Assembly (NCBI RefSeq): GCF_003063455.1
Contig: NZ_NESN01000005.1
Coordinates: 35,506 to 99,505, forward strand
Length of the DNA: 64,000 nucleotides
Reading direction: 5' to 3'
Source of the DNA: Limnohabitans parvus II-B4
GTDB lineage: Bacteria > Pseudomonadota > Gammaproteobacteria > Burkholderiales > Burkholderiaceae_C
In this document: one piece after another, positions 1 to 9,227 of the stretch
Layout of the letters: each line of letters starts with the position of its first letter
Position numbering within the stretch: position 1 is the first letter of the stretch
Translations under genes and position numbers: made by a program
The notes under the pieces: model-generated
Database searches by the model: none
What the model was told of the DNA's origin: nothing
Seen by the model: the letters and a program-made list of their open reading frames with translations, nothing else

Positions 1-263
1 ACGCCCCCCGCCGATACGCTGGCTTCGGCATTGGCCACATCCGAGAGCAAGCGCTGACAATCTTCCAGAAATGCACTGCCTTCGTGGGTCAGGGTGATGC
101 GCCGCGTGGTGCGCACCAGCAGCTTCACGCCCAGGTTTTCTTCCAGCGCATCGAGCCGCCTGCCAATGATGGCCGGGGCCACGCCCTCAGCCCGGGCGGC
201 GGCGGTCAGGCTGCCTTTGGTGGCAACCGAGACGAAGGTTTCAAAGGCTTTGAGCTTGTCCAT
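1..263 (-). CDS. LysR-family transcriptional regulator, N-terminal part (cut by window edge)
   Basis: The minus strand from an ATG at 261-263 reads MDKLKAFETFVSVATKGSLT and continues for 87 codons to the window edge without a stop. This is the winged helix-turn-helix of LysR regulators: residues 3-60 give the F..V...GS.TAAA pattern followed by RRLDALEENLGVKLLVRTTR and the T.EG segment. The effector-binding domain lies outside the window, so the ligand cannot be guessed. It follows the HMG-CoA lyase gene on the same strand with a 74-bp gap, so the two could be co-transcribed. The family call is firm; the target is unknown. Confidence 0.85.
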   Translation of the reverse strand, partial: MDKLKAFETFVSVATKGSLTAAARAEGVAPAIIGRRLDALEENLGVKLLVRTTRRITLTHEGSAFLEDCQRLLSDVANAEASVSAGG

Positions 264-337
264 GTGCCTCGATTATGCGGGTTCAAGGTTGCAATGCTGC
301 CGTTGCGATGGGTGATTGATGCGCGAGGATGCTTGTA

Positions 338-1261
338 TCAAACCCAGCCCTTGGGCAAACCCGCCTCGGGCGTCATGCCGTACAGCGGTTCGCCAGGCAG
401 CCCGGCTTTCAACGGCGCGCGTGCGGCCATGAGTTTGTGCAGATCAACCCCGGTGGACACGCCCATGGCCTCGAACATGACGACCAGGTCTTCTGTGACC
501 ACATTGCCTGAAGCGCCAGGGGCGTAAGGGCAGCCGCCCAGGCCGCCGAGCGAGCTGTCAAAAGTGCGCACGCCTGCCTCGTAGGCGGCCAGGCCATTGG
601 CCAAGCCCAGCCCTCGGGTGTTGTGCAGGTGGGCCGCGCCTGTGAGGGGGCCGATTTCCTGGAACATGCGCTTGAACAAGCGGCTCACTTGGGCAGGGTT
701 GCCCATGCCGGTGGTGTCCGACAGGCCAATCTCGTCAACGCCCGCTTCGGCCAGCAGCACGGCCAGGCGCAGCACATCGTCTTCTGGCACCAGGCCTTGC
801 AAGGTACAACCAAAAGCGGTGGACATGCCGACTTCGACCGGCACGCCAGGCGCCATCTCGTCGCGCAAGCGCAAGACTGCCTTGACCTCTTCGACCATGG
901 CTTCTGGCGTTTTGCGCACGTTGGCCATGGAGTGGGCGGGACTGGCCGATACGGGCAGGGTGAGCTTTTGCGCCCCGGCCTGCAGCGCCGCCTGTGCGCC
1001 GCGCAGGTTGGGCACCAGGGCCATCACCCGCACGCCAGTGTGGCGCAGCGCGTGCTGCACCACCTGTGCAGCATCGGCCATTTGCGGCAACAGCTGGGCG
1101 GGCACGAACGAGGCCACTTCAATCTCGCGCAGCCCAGCAGCCGCCAGTGCATCGATCCAGCGCAGCTTGTCGGCCGTGGGCATGGTGGCCTTGACCGATT
1201 GCAGCCCATCGCGTGGACCCACTTCGCTGATCAGGACCTCAGGGGCGTGAATGTTGGTCAT
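338..1261 (-). CDS. mvaB: hydroxymethylglutaryl-CoA lyase
   Basis: Predicted to split HMG-CoA into acetyl-CoA and acetoacetate, the last step of leucine (isovaleryl-CoA) breakdown, in the cytoplasm. The 307-residue protein is one TIM-barrel of the usual family length. It begins close to the EVGPRDGLQ substrate loop (residues 13-21), carries the metal-binding HLHNTRGLGLAN segment and ends the barrel with SSLGGLGGCPYAPGASGN, whose Cys is the catalytic residue of the family. I chose the ATG at 1261; a TTG five codons upstream (1276) would add MFNRV. No strong ribosome site favours either. No other leucine-degradation gene sits beside it, but an IcmF mutase follows at 9-12 kb. HMG-CoA lyase-like aldolases of unknown substrate exist, so the exact substrate is inferred. 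Confidence 0.9.
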   Translation of the reverse strand: MTNIHAPEVLISEVGPRDGLQSVKATMPTADKLRWIDALAAAGLREIEVASFVPAQLLPQMADAAQVVQHALRHTGVRVMALVPNLRGAQAALQAGAQKLTLPVSASPAHSMANVRKTPEAMVEEVKAVLRLRDEMAPGVPVEVGMSTAFGCTLQGLVPEDDVLRLAVLLAEAGVDEIGLSDTTGMGNPAQVSRLFKRMFQEIGPLTGAAHLHNTRGLGLANGLAAYEAGVRTFDSSLGGLGGCPYAPGASGNVVTEDLVVMFEAMGVSTGVDLHKLMAARAPLKAGLPGEPLYGMTPEAGLPKGWV

Positions 1262-1444
1262 GACACGATTAAACAACAGTGGATTCGTGCGGAAAAGTCA
1301 TGGGTTTATGGCTTTTGAGCGTGTTTATCTGCATCCAAACTTAGAATAAAGTCCTTTTTCACTGAATAGACGCGGTTGCCTTGTCCAACAGCGTCCCATT
1401 CAATGACCGATATTCCTGTTTTTCAACATCCTTTCGAGGCTTCC

Positions 1445-3676
1445 ATGACTGCACGCACCACCATCCACAACCTGCAAGTGGCCAACCCGCTGCTGAGCTT
1501 CATCAACGACCAGATGCTGCCCGCCACGGGCGTGGACAAAGACCAGTTCTGGAAAGGCTTCAACGACATCGTGGCCGATCTGGCCCCCAAAAACATCGCC
1601 CTGCTGGCCGAGCGTGACCGCATCCAGACCGCCATGGACTCGTGGCACACCGCCAATCCCGGTCCGGTCAACGATGCCAAGGCCATGAAGGCCTACCGCA
1701 AATACCTCGCCCAAATCGGCTACTTGGTGCCTGAGCCTAAAAATGCCCAAGCCACCACCGCCAACGTGGACGCCGAGCTGGCCAAGCTCGCTGGCCCTCA
1801 GCTGGTCGTGCCGATCTTGAACGCACGCTACGCCCTGAACGCGGCCAACGCCCGTTGGGGTTCTTTGTACGACGCGCTGTACGGCACAGACGCGATCAGC
1901 GAGACCGACGGTTGCGAAAAAGGCTCGGGCTACAACCCCAAGCGCGGCGCCAAAGTCATCGACTACTGCCGCAACGTGCTCGACCGCACGGCCCCACTGA
2001 AGACCGGTTCGCACGTGGGCAGCAAGGGCTACGCCGTGAAAGCGGGCAAGCTGGTGGTCACCCTGGCCAATGGCAAAAATTCCACCTTGGCCGATGCCAA
2101 GCAGTTTGTCGGTTACACCGGCTCCGCATCAGCCCCCGCCTCGGTGCTGTTCGTGCACAACGGCATCCACCTCGATCTGCAAATCAACAAGACCACGGCC
2201 ATCGGCAAGACCGACCCGGCTGGCGTGTCCGACCTGATCGCTGAAAGCGCTTTGTCCACCATCCTCGACTTGGAAGACTCGGTGGCTGCAGTGGACGCCG
2301 AAGACAAAGTGCTGGCCTATGCCAACTGGTTGGGCATTTTGCAAGGCACTCTGAGCGAAGAAGTGCAAAAGGGCGGCAAGACTTTCACGCGGACCATGAA
2401 CGGTGACCGCGAATACACCAAGCCCGCTGGCAAAGGTACCGTCAAGCTGCACGGCCGCTCGCTCATGTTTGTGCGCAACGTCGGTCACCTGATGACCAAC
2501 CCCGCCGTCTTGTACAAAGGCGCGGACGGCAAAAACCACGAGATCCCCGAAGGCATCTTGGACGCCATGGTCACCGTGACCTGCGCTTTGGTGGACTTGC
2601 AGAAAAAGTCCTCGCACCCTTTGCGCAACAGCCGCACGGGCAGCGTCTACATCGTCAAGCCCAAGATGCACGGCCCCGCCGAAGTGGCGTTTGCCGACGA
2701 GCTGTTTGGTCGTGTCGAAAAAGTCATTGGCATGAAGCCTTCCACCGTCAAGCTGGGCATCATGGACGAAGAGCGCCGCACCAGCGCCAATTTGAAAGCC
2801 TGTATCGCTGCCGCCAAGAGCCGCGTGGCCTTCATCAACACCGGCTTCCTGGACCGCACAGGCGACGAGATGCACACCTGCATGCTGGCCGGACCCGTGA
2901 TGCGCAAGGGCGACATCAAGAACAGCACTTGGTTGGGTGCTTACGAGAAGAACAACGTCAATGTGGGCCTGGCCTGCGGCCTGCGTGGCCGCGCCCAAAT
3001 CGGCAAAGGCATGTGGGCCATGCCCGACCTGATGGCCGACATGTTGAAAGCCAAAATCGGCCACCCACTGGCCGGTGCCAACACCGCTTGGGTGCCCAGC
3101 CCCACTGCCGCCACGCTGCACGCCATGCACTACCACCAAGTTCATGTCTCCGCGCTGCAAAAGCAGATGGAAAAGGCTGTCGCCAAGCAAGACCCGAAAC
3201 AATTGCGCGAAGACACGCTCAACGCTTTGCTGCAGTTCCCTGTGGTGGCCAAAGACGCGGCCAACTGGTCGGCTGAAGACAAACAAAAAGAACTCGACAA
3301 CAACGCCCAAGGCATCTTGGGTTATGTGGTGCGCTGGGTTGATCAAGGCGTGGGCTGCTCCAAGGTGCCCGACATCAACGGCGTGGGCCTGATGGAAGAC
3401 CGCGCGACCCTGCGCATCTCCAGCCAACACATGGCCAACTGGGTGCAGCACGGCGTGGTGACCGAAAAGCAAGTCAAGCAAACCATGGAGCGCATGGCCG
3501 CTGTGGTGGACGCGCAAAACGCTGGCGACGCGGCTTACCAGCCCATGGCAGGCAACTTCGCCAAGTCGGCGGCTTACAAAGCGGCTTGCGATCTGGTCTT
3601 TAAAGGCAAGGCGCAACCCAGTGGCTATACCGAGCCGCTGCTGCATGCTTGGCGCTTGAAGGTCAAAGCGGCCTGA
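1445..3676 (+). CDS. glcB: malate synthase G
   Basis: Condenses glyoxylate with acetyl-CoA to malate, closing the glyoxylate shunt or glycolate use. The 743-residue protein has the length and architecture of the monomeric G isoform (E. coli GlcB is 723), not the shorter A isoform. Visible family segments are [20 protein letters not shown], the substrate region [34 protein letters not shown] and [19 protein letters not shown]. An upstream in-frame ATG at 1376 would add 23 residues, but the ATG at 1445 is preceded by GAGG at a good distance and starts at [17 protein letters not shown], as relatives do. It is transcribed alone, divergent from the HMG-CoA lyase gene, and closed by the hairpin at 3709-3734. 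No isocitrate lyase gene lies in this window. Confidence 0.96.
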   Translation: MTARTTIHNLQVANPLLSFINDQMLPATGVDKDQFWKGFNDIVADLAPKNIALLAERDRIQTAMDSWHTANPGPVNDAKAMKAYRKYLAQIGYLVPEPKNAQATTANVDAELAKLAGPQLVVPILNARYALNAANARWGSLYDALYGTDAISETDGCEKGSGYNPKRGAKVIDYCRNVLDRTAPLKTGSHVGSKGYAVKAGKLVVTLANGKNSTLADAKQFVGYTGSASAPASVLFVHNGIHLDLQINKTTAIGKTDPAGVSDLIAESALSTILDLEDSVAAVDAEDKVLAYANWLGILQGTLSEEVQKGGKTFTRTMNGDREYTKPAGKGTVKLHGRSLMFVRNVGHLMTNPAVLYKGADGKNHEIPEGILDAMVTVTCALVDLQKKSSHPLRNSRTGSVYIVKPKMHGPAEVAFADELFGRVEKVIGMKPSTVKLGIMDEERRTSANLKACIAAAKSRVAFINTGFLDRTGDEMHTCMLAGPVMRKGDIKNSTWLGAYEKNNVNVGLACGLRGRAQIGKGMWAMPDLMADMLKAKIGHPLAGANTAWVPSPTAATLHAMHYHQVHVSALQKQMEKAVAKQDPKQLREDTLNALLQFPVVAKDAANWSAEDKQKELDNNAQGILGYVVRWVDQGVGCSKVPDINGVGLMEDRATLRISSQHMANWVQHGVVTEKQVKQTMERMAAVVDAQNAGDAAYQPMAGNFAKSAAYKAACDLVFKGKAQPSGYTEPLLHAWRLKVKAA

Positions 3677-3708
3677 AAGCGCAGGGCTCTGACAAGGGCC
3701 GATGCTTA

Positions 3709-3734
3709 AAAACGGCTCCTTCGGGAGCCGTTTT
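3709..3734 (+). terminator. rho-independent terminator of glcB
   Basis: A perfect 11-bp stem, AAAACGGCTCC paired with GGAGCCGTTTT, encloses a TTCG tetraloop 32 bp after the glcB stop codon. The 3' arm runs directly into the T tract. This is the clearest intrinsic terminator in the window. The A/T ends make it potentially active on both strands. Confidence 0.93.
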
Positions 3735-3773
3735 GCTGTGCATGGTTGAAAATGGTGCTTTGAGGAGGGCGCG

Positions 3774-4007
3774 ATGCGCTGGATTGACCGGATTCCGATG
3801 TGGTGGCTGGTGGCTATTGCCGTTTATTTGGCCGGGGCCCCGTTTGTGCCTGAGCCGCATTTGGTGGAGAAGTGGCGCATGCTCATGCAAGGCAGCTTGA
3901 GCAAACCCATCGACATCTTTGATTTTTTCTTGCACACCACCCCTCTGGTGGTACTGGGCATTCGCCTGTGGCGTGACGCGCAGCGCCGCCGCCAGGGCAA
4001 GGACTGA
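3774..4007 (+). CDS. small conserved membrane protein, function unknown
   Basis: A 77-residue protein beginning MRWIDRIPMWWLVAIAVYLA. Residues 8-25 form one hydrophobic segment and residues 50-65 (FDFFLHTTPLVVLGIR) a second, weaker one; the C-terminus is basic (RRRQGKD). That suggests a two-pass inner-membrane protein with both ends facing the cytoplasm. GGAGGGCG lies just before the ATG. It is the first gene of a tight three-gene run with the Cys-rich protein (11-bp gap) and the MFS exporter. I do not recognise a named family. Expression as an operon leader gene is the best support that it is real. Confidence 0.7.
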   Translation: MRWIDRIPMWWLVAIAVYLAGAPFVPEPHLVEKWRMLMQGSLSKPIDIFDFFLHTTPLVVLGIRLWRDAQRRRQGKD

Positions 4008-4018
4008 GACCTGCCACC

Positions 4019-4276
4019 ATGTCGCAGCCTGCCCTTGACCCTTGCCGCTGCCCCTTGTGCGGGCAGCCCAATGCCTGTGCCATGGCCATGCCGCAAGCCT
4101 GTGATGCCGCGTCCGGGCCGTGCTGGTGCACGCGGGTTCAGTTCAGCGCCGATTTGCTGAAGCAAGTGCCCGAAGCGGCGCGCAACAAGGCCTGCATTTG
4201 CGCGGCTTGTGTGGCGGCGTCCGAACAGCCTTCCCCAGGCACAAGCCTAGGCCATAACCAAGGCAAACACGCATGA
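4019..4276 (+). CDS. cysteine-rich CWC-family protein
   Basis: An 85-residue protein with nine cysteines, arranged as CRCPLCGQPNAC near the N-terminus, then a CWC triplet (GPCWCTRVQFS) and a C-terminal CICAACV pair. This is the layout of the Cys_rich_CWC domain family, small probable metal-binding proteins common in beta- and gammaproteobacteria. No function has been established as far as I know. Its stop codon overlaps the start of the MFS gene in an ATGA quartet (4273-4276), so the two are translationally coupled. Metal binding by the cysteines is an inference from their spacing. Confidence 0.8.
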   Translation: MSQPALDPCRCPLCGQPNACAMAMPQACDAASGPCWCTRVQFSADLLKQVPEAARNKACICAACVAASEQPSPGTSLGHNQGKHA

Positions 4277-5799
4277 GCCTGGCCCAAGGCCCCCACAGCC
4301 TGCAAGCACTGCAAGCGCGTTATGGCGAGCGGCATCGCTGGTTGCTGCTGCTGTCGGTCATGCTGGGCTCCATGGCGGCGGTGATGTCGTCCACCATCAT
4401 GAACGTGGCCATCCCTGACATGAGCGCCCACTTCACGCTGGGCCAAAGCCGTGTGCAGTGGGTGACCTCGGGCTTCATGGTGGCCATGACGGTGTCCATG
4501 CTCACCACGCCTTGGCTGCTGTCGCGCTATGGCTACCGCCGGGTGTACGAGGTGTGCATGTGGCTGTTGCTGGGGGGCGGAGTTGCGGGTGGCTTTGCCA
4601 ATGACTTCCCTTTGGTGATGGCTGCCCGTGTGGCCGAAGGCTTGGCCGCCGGGGTTGTGCAACCCATTCCGGCCATCATCATCTTGCGTGCCTTTGCGTC
4701 TGACGAGCAGGGCCGCGCCAGCGGGCTGTTTGGCATGGGCGTGGTGCTGGCCCCGGCCATTGGCCCGAGCATTGGCGGGGTGCTGGTCGATGTGTTTGGC
4801 TGGCGTTCGATCTTTTTCATGGTGGTGCCGCTGGCCATGGTGGCGCTGTGGTTGTCGCGCCGCTATGTGCCCACCTCGGCCCCTGGCGGTGTGCAAGCCG
4901 ATGCCGACAGCCCGGGGCTGGACTGGATCGGGCTGGCACTGGCCAGTGTGTCCACCCTCGTGCTGCTCAATGGCCTGGTGCAGTTGCGTGGCGATGACGA
5001 CACGGTGGCCGTGGCGCTGCTGGCGCTGGCGGGCGTGGGCATGGCGGCGTTTGTGGCCTGGCAGCGCTATTTGCTGCTGCCTCGTCGACACGGGCGCCGC
5101 CCAGGTTCAGGCCGCAAAGGCCAGCCAGTGCGCCAGGCCCCCCGAGGCCCACTGATGAACCTGCAGGTGTTTGGCCACCGCCATTTCGCCATGGGGGCGC
5201 TGGTGTCGTTCACCTACGGCATCGCGCTGTTTGGCTCGACCTATTTGCTGCCGGTCTACATGCAAATGGGTTTGAGGCTGTCACCGTCCTACATTGGCGC
5301 AGCCTTGTTGCCTGCGGGTATTTTGCTGGCCGTGACCATCGCCGCCGTGGGGCGTTTGTCGCACCGCATGCCGCCCGCCCATTGGGTGAGCTGGGGCTTG
5401 GCTTTGCTGGCGCTGTCGTTCGCGCTCATGCCCTTGGTCCATCCGGCCGCAGGCTTGGCGCTGCTTTGGATTTTGGTGATCCTCGGGCGCATTGGCCTAG
5501 GGTTCATCTTGCCTTCACTCAACCTGGGGGCGATGCGGGGCTTGCCCAAAGACCTGATCCCGCAGGCGTCGAGCGTGATTGGTTTTGTGCGCATGCTGGG
5601 TGGTGCGGCGGGCGTGAGCATTTGCGCCATCGTGCTGGAGTGGCGACTGGCGGTTTATGCCTTGTCGACCAGCGGACAGGGCGGTGCTGATTTGCGGGCC
5701 TTCAACGAGACCTTTGTGTTTTTGGCGACCATGACCGCCTTGGCCTTGTTGGCGGCCTGGAAAATGGGTGAAGCTCAAACGATTGCGAAGAAAGACTGA
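4273..5799 (+). CDS. MFS exporter, DHA2 (EmrB/QacA-like) family
   Basis: A 508-residue integral membrane protein with the hydrophobic profile of a 14-helix drug:H+ antiporter. The first helix contains VMLGSMAAVMSSTIMNVAIP, matching the family's conserved first-helix motif in which an Asp or Ser precedes TT/TI.NVALP. The antiporter motif region around residues 150-175 reads VVLAPAIGPSIGGVLVD, the motif C signature. A basic insertion, RRHGRRPGSGRKGQ, sits in a mid-protein cytoplasmic loop. The start overlaps the Cys-rich gene upstream by 4 bp. No periplasmic adaptor (EmrA) gene is nearby, so it probably exports small molecules across the inner membrane only; the substrate is unknown. Confidence 0.88.
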   Translation: MSLAQGPHSLQALQARYGERHRWLLLLSVMLGSMAAVMSSTIMNVAIPDMSAHFTLGQSRVQWVTSGFMVAMTVSMLTTPWLLSRYGYRRVYEVCMWLLLGGGVAGGFANDFPLVMAARVAEGLAAGVVQPIPAIIILRAFASDEQGRASGLFGMGVVLAPAIGPSIGGVLVDVFGWRSIFFMVVPLAMVALWLSRRYVPTSAPGGVQADADSPGLDWIGLALASVSTLVLLNGLVQLRGDDDTVAVALLALAGVGMAAFVAWQRYLLLPRRHGRRPGSGRKGQPVRQAPRGPLMNLQVFGHRHFAMGALVSFTYGIALFGSTYLLPVYMQMGLRLSPSYIGAALLPAGILLAVTIAAVGRLSHRMPPAHWVSWGLALLALSFALMPLVHPAAGLALLWILVILGRIGLGFILPSLNLGAMRGLPKDLIPQASSVIGFVRMLGGAAGVSICAIVLEWRLAVYALSTSGQGGADLRAFNETFVFLATMTALALLAAWKMGEAQTIAKKD

Positions 5800-5802
5800 A
5801 CC

Positions 5803-6567
5803 ATGTGCCAACTGCTCGGCATGAACTGCAACACCCCCACCGATGTGACCTTCAGCTTCAGCGGCTTTGCGCAGCGTGGTGGCATCACCGACCACCACAG
5901 TGACGGTTGGGGCATCGCTTTTTTTGAAGGCCAAGGCGTACGCCATTTTGTGGACCACCAAAGCGCCAGCACCTCACCCATTGCCGACCTGATCCGCCGC
6001 TACCCGATCAAAAGTCAGAACGTCATCGCTCACATTCGCAAAGCCACGCAGGGTGAGGTGAGCCTAGAAAACTGCCATCCCTTTGTGCGTGAACTGTGGG
6101 GGCGCTACTGGGTGTTTGCGCACAACGGTAATTTGGTGGACTACGCACCGCGCCTGCACGGCAGCTTCAAGCCCGTGGGGCAGACCGACAGCGAGCGGGC
6201 GTTTTGCTGGCTCATGCAAGAGCTGGCCAAATCACACGCCAGCGTGCCCAGCGTGGCAGAACTCAGTTGCACCTTGCGCGAGCTGGTGCCGCAAATCGCA
6301 CAGCACGGCACGTTCAATTTCTTGTTGTCCAACGGGCAAGCCCTGTGGTCGCACGCCAGCACGCATCTGCACTATGTGCTGCGCAGGCACCCGTTTAATC
6401 GGGCCACGCTCAGTGACGAAGATCTGAGTGTCAATTTTGCGGACCACACCCGTGAGAGTGACCGCGTGGCGGTGGTGGTCACGCAACCGCTGACCACCGA
6501 CGAAAACTGGGTCGCTTTTGAGCCTGGCCGCTTGTATGCATTTGAGGACGGGAATCTGAACGCGTAG
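5803..6567 (+). CDS. class II glutamine amidotransferase, YafJ type
   Basis: A 254-residue single-domain Ntn-type amidotransferase. The nucleophile would be Cys2 (MCQLLGMNC), exposed after removal of the initiator Met. Further family segments are HSDGWGIAFFEG (about residues 32-43), HIRKATQGEV and WVFAHNGNL, the glutamine-binding and oxyanion parts. There is no synthase domain, as in E. coli YafJ, so the acceptor for the ammonia is unknown. It starts 3 bp after the MFS stop codon and probably shares that transcript. It converges on gshB; only about 50 bp separate the two stop codons. Confidence 0.9.
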   Translation: MCQLLGMNCNTPTDVTFSFSGFAQRGGITDHHSDGWGIAFFEGQGVRHFVDHQSASTSPIADLIRRYPIKSQNVIAHIRKATQGEVSLENCHPFVRELWGRYWVFAHNGNLVDYAPRLHGSFKPVGQTDSERAFCWLMQELAKSHASVPSVAELSCTLRELVPQIAQHGTFNFLLSNGQALWSHASTHLHYVLRRHPFNRATLSDEDLSVNFADHTRESDRVAVVVTQPLTTDENWVAFEPGRLYAFEDGNLNA

Positions 6568-6617
6568 ATTGGATTCAGGCTCGGTGAAAGATTCGAGCGG
6601 GCCTGACGCCGCAGCGC

Positions 6618-7559
6618 TTAAAGTGCGGCTTCCACCGCGTCCATGAACAACGCCGCCACGTCGCAACCCATCTGGTCGGTGATTTCCTGAAAGCAGGTCG
6701 GGCTGGTGACGTTGATCTCGGTCAGGCTGTCGCCAATGATGTCCAGCCCCACCAGCATCAGGCCGCGTGCAAACAAAATGGGGCCGAGGGCCTCGGCGAT
6801 TTCGCGGTCACGCGCTGAGATGGGTTGGGCCACGCCTTTGCCGCCAGCGGCCAGATTGCCACGCACTTCGCCGCCTTGCGGAATGCGCGCCAGACAAAAC
6901 GGCACGGGCTTGCCGCCGATCAGCAGCACGCGTTTGTCGCCTTTTGCGATGCCGGGCAAAAACTTTTGCACCATCACTGTCTGGGCGCCGCCTTGGTTCA
7001 GGGTTTCGATGATCGCGCCCAGGTTCAGGCCATCGGCACCGACCTTGAAAATGCCCATGCCGCCCATGCCGTCCAGCGGTTTCAAAATGATGTCACCGTG
7101 CGTGGCGTGGAACTCACGGATGTCCGCTTCGCTGCGGGTGACCAGCGTGGGTGCAATGAATTGCGGGAACTCCATGATGGCCAATTTTTCAGGGTGATCG
7201 CGCAGCGCGGCAGGGCTGTTGAACACCTTGGCACCTTCGCGCTCGGCTTGGCCCAACAGGTGGGTGGCGTAAAAGTATTCGCTGTCAAAGGGTGGGTCTT
7301 TGCGCATGACCACTGCGTCAAAATTTTTCAATGCGGCACGGCCGGTGCCGGTTTCGGAGAACCAAGTCGTGGGGTCACCCGTCAGACGAATTTCGCGTAC
7401 CTGCGCCGATACCGCTTCGCCTTGTTGCCAGCGCATATCGGTCATCTCGCATGCCACGACCTGGTGTCCGCGCTTTTGCGCCTCGCGCATCATCGAAAAC
7501 GTGGTGTCCTTGTAAATTTTGAAGGACTCAAGAGGGTCGGCAACGAAGAGGATTTTCAT
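6618..7559 (-). CDS. gshB: glutathione synthetase
   Basis: ATP-dependent ligation of glycine to gamma-glutamylcysteine, the second step of glutathione synthesis. The 313-residue protein has the pre-ATP-grasp start MKILFVADPLESFKIYKDTT, the MRKDPPFDSEYFYATHLL substrate segment, the ATP-grasp lysine and glycine loop ILKPLDGMGGMGIF, and the C-terminal metal site ending EINVTSPTCFQEI. All are diagnostic of bacterial GshB. A second ATG three codons upstream (7568) is possible. The partner gshA is not in this window. The upstream region (7570-7670) contains a 70-bp inverted repeat rather than an obvious regulator site. Confidence 0.96.
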   Translation of the reverse strand: MKILFVADPLESFKIYKDTTFSMMREAQKRGHQVVACEMTDMRWQQGEAVSAQVREIRLTGDPTTWFSETGTGRAALKNFDAVVMRKDPPFDSEYFYATHLLGQAEREGAKVFNSPAALRDHPEKLAIMEFPQFIAPTLVTRSEADIREFHATHGDIILKPLDGMGGMGIFKVGADGLNLGAIIETLNQGGAQTVMVQKFLPGIAKGDKRVLLIGGKPVPFCLARIPQGGEVRGNLAAGGKGVAQPISARDREIAEALGPILFARGLMLVGLDIIGDSLTEINVTSPTCFQEITDQMGCDVAALFMDAVEAAL

Positions 7560-7587
7560 GGTGTTCATTGTAGGAGGTGATCGTTTT

Positions 7588-7657
7588 GTAGGTCGGCGGC
7601 TTCAGCCCCGACAAGTGTTCGTGATCCATCGTGTCGGGGCTGAAGCCACCGACCTAC
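7588..7657. repeat. REP-like inverted repeat between gshB and amn
   Basis: Two 26-bp arms, starting GTAGGTCGGCGGCTTCAGCC on the plus strand and repeated inverted at 7632-7657, differ at one base (GGCGG against GGTGG) and flank an 18-bp centre. The whole would fold into a long hairpin. A decayed piece of the same family (GAAGCCGACCTACAG) lies at 22423-22437. The element sits between the start of gshB and the end of amn, so it would be transcribed as part of an amn-gshB message. Confidence 0.85.
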
Positions 7658-7678
7658 AGGGGCCAGACCTTGACCCCG

Positions 7679-9187
7679 TCACTGGAAAGCGACTTCGGCA
7701 AAGCTGCGCAACTTGCGGCTGTGCAGTTGGGCCGGTCCTGCAGCGCGCAACAATTCGAGTGCCCGTATGCCGATCTGCAGGTGCTGGTTCACCCGCTCAC
7801 GGTAAAAGTGGTTGGCCATGCCGGGCAGCTTGATCTCGCCGTGCAGCGGCTTGTCGCTCACACACAGCAGCGTACCGTAGGGCACCCTAAAACGAAAACC
7901 GTTGGCAGCAATCGTGGCGCTCTCCATGTCGAGCGCCACGGCGCGGCTCTGGCTGAAACGGCGTTGGGGCGTGGTGGCCGCGTTCTGGGTGGGCAGCAAC
8001 TCCCAGTTGCGGTTGTCGGTGCTGGCCACGGTGCCGGTGCGCATGAGGCGTTTGAGGTCCGCGCCATGACAACCCGTGACCTCGGACACCGCACGCTCCA
8101 GCGCCACCTGAATTTCGGCCAGTGCCGGAATCGGCACCCACAGCGGCAGCTCTTCGTCGAGCACATGGTCCTCGCGCACATAGGCATGGGCCAGCACGTA
8201 GTCGCCCAGCTGCTGCGTGGTGCGCAGGCCCGCGCAGTGGCCCAGCATCAGCCAACTGTGCGGGCGCAGCACCGCGATGTGGTCGGTGATGGTCTTGGCG
8301 TTGGCCGGGCCGACGCCAATGTTGACCATGGTGATGCCGCTGTGGTCTTCTCGCACCAGGTGGTAGCCCGGCATTTGCGGCAGGCGTGGCGGAGCCGCGC
8401 CCAAAGCGTCTTCGGGCTGGGAGCTCAGGCCCACGCGGCGCGTGACCACATTGCCCGGCTCCACAAAGGCGACATAAGGGCTGTCCGGTTTGGCCATCTC
8501 GGCATGGCCCAGCGCAATGAACTCGTCGATGTAGAACTGGTAATTGGTGAACAGCACAAAGTTCTGAAAGTGCACCGGGTTGGTGCCGCAGTAGTGGCGC
8601 AGGCGGTGCAGCGAATAGTCGATGCGCGGCGCGGTGAACAGCGACAGCGGCGCGGGCTGGCCGGGTGCGGGCTCGTAGGTGCCGTTGGCAATGCCGTCGT
8701 CCATGGCCGTCAGGTCAGGCAGGTCAAACACCTCGCGCATTTGGGCGCGGCGCTCGGCGCTCATCTCGCCTTCGATGTGGTCGTTTTCGGCAAACGAAAA
8801 ATGCACCGGAATCGGCAACTGGCTGGTGCCCACCTCCAGCGCCACGCCGTGGTTGGCCAGCAGCAGCGCAAACTGCTGGCGCAGGTACACGGCAAACAGG
8901 TCGGGCCGCGTGAGCGTGGTTTCGTAGCGCCCGGCGGTGGCCACAAAGCCGTAGCTCAGCCATTCGGTCTCCAGGCTCTTGGGCGGCACCCAGCCGGTCG
9001 TGGTCTGCAACCGCACAAAGGGGTAGCAAGCGCGCACTTTGTCGGCCATCGGTTCGCCCGCCACATAGCGGCGCATGGCCTCGCGCAGGTGCTTCAGACT
9101 TTGGTCATAAATGGCTTGAACCCGAGCCAAGGCGGCTTCGGCTGTGTCAAACACTTCGGGGGCGATGAAAGGTGTGGGTCTTTGCAT
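7679..9187 (-). CDS. amn: AMP nucleosidase
   Basis: Hydrolyses AMP to adenine and ribose 5-phosphate, controlling adenylate pools. The 502-residue length matches E. coli Amn (484). The N-terminal regulatory domain spans roughly residues 1-190. The C-terminal nucleoside-phosphorylase fold includes NIGVGPANAKTITDHIAVLR, WLMLGHCAGLR and the base-binding AVALDMESATIAANGFRFRV, followed by SDKPLHGEIKLPGMANHFY. I set the start at the ATG of MQRPTPFIAPEVF; an upstream extension of 28 residues reads [19 protein letters not shown], is unlike the family and overlaps the approach to icmF. It is on the same strand as gshB and icmF. Confidence 0.95.
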   Translation of the reverse strand: MQRPTPFIAPEVFDTAEAALARVQAIYDQSLKHLREAMRRYVAGEPMADKVRACYPFVRLQTTTGWVPPKSLETEWLSYGFVATAGRYETTLTRPDLFAVYLRQQFALLLANHGVALEVGTSQLPIPVHFSFAENDHIEGEMSAERRAQMREVFDLPDLTAMDDGIANGTYEPAPGQPAPLSLFTAPRIDYSLHRLRHYCGTNPVHFQNFVLFTNYQFYIDEFIALGHAEMAKPDSPYVAFVEPGNVVTRRVGLSSQPEDALGAAPPRLPQMPGYHLVREDHSGITMVNIGVGPANAKTITDHIAVLRPHSWLMLGHCAGLRTTQQLGDYVLAHAYVREDHVLDEELPLWVPIPALAEIQVALERAVSEVTGCHGADLKRLMRTGTVASTDNRNWELLPTQNAATTPQRRFSQSRAVALDMESATIAANGFRFRVPYGTLLCVSDKPLHGEIKLPGMANHFYRERVNQHLQIGIRALELLRAAGPAQLHSRKLRSFAEVAFQ

Positions 9188-9227
9188 GGCCCCATTGTGC
9201 ACATCCAATGTTTCGGTTTTGCCTGCC

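Noticed and set aside
2129..3646. Long open frame antisense to glcB (505 codons)
   Set aside because: It is the mirror of a strongly conserved malate synthase gene, His/Gly/Val-rich as expected from GC-rich codon bias, and matches no family.
6568..6617. Bidirectional terminator between the YafJ-type gene and gshB
   Set aside because: Only imperfect pairing (TCAGG-CTCG with CGAG-CGG-GCCTGA) and no T tract.
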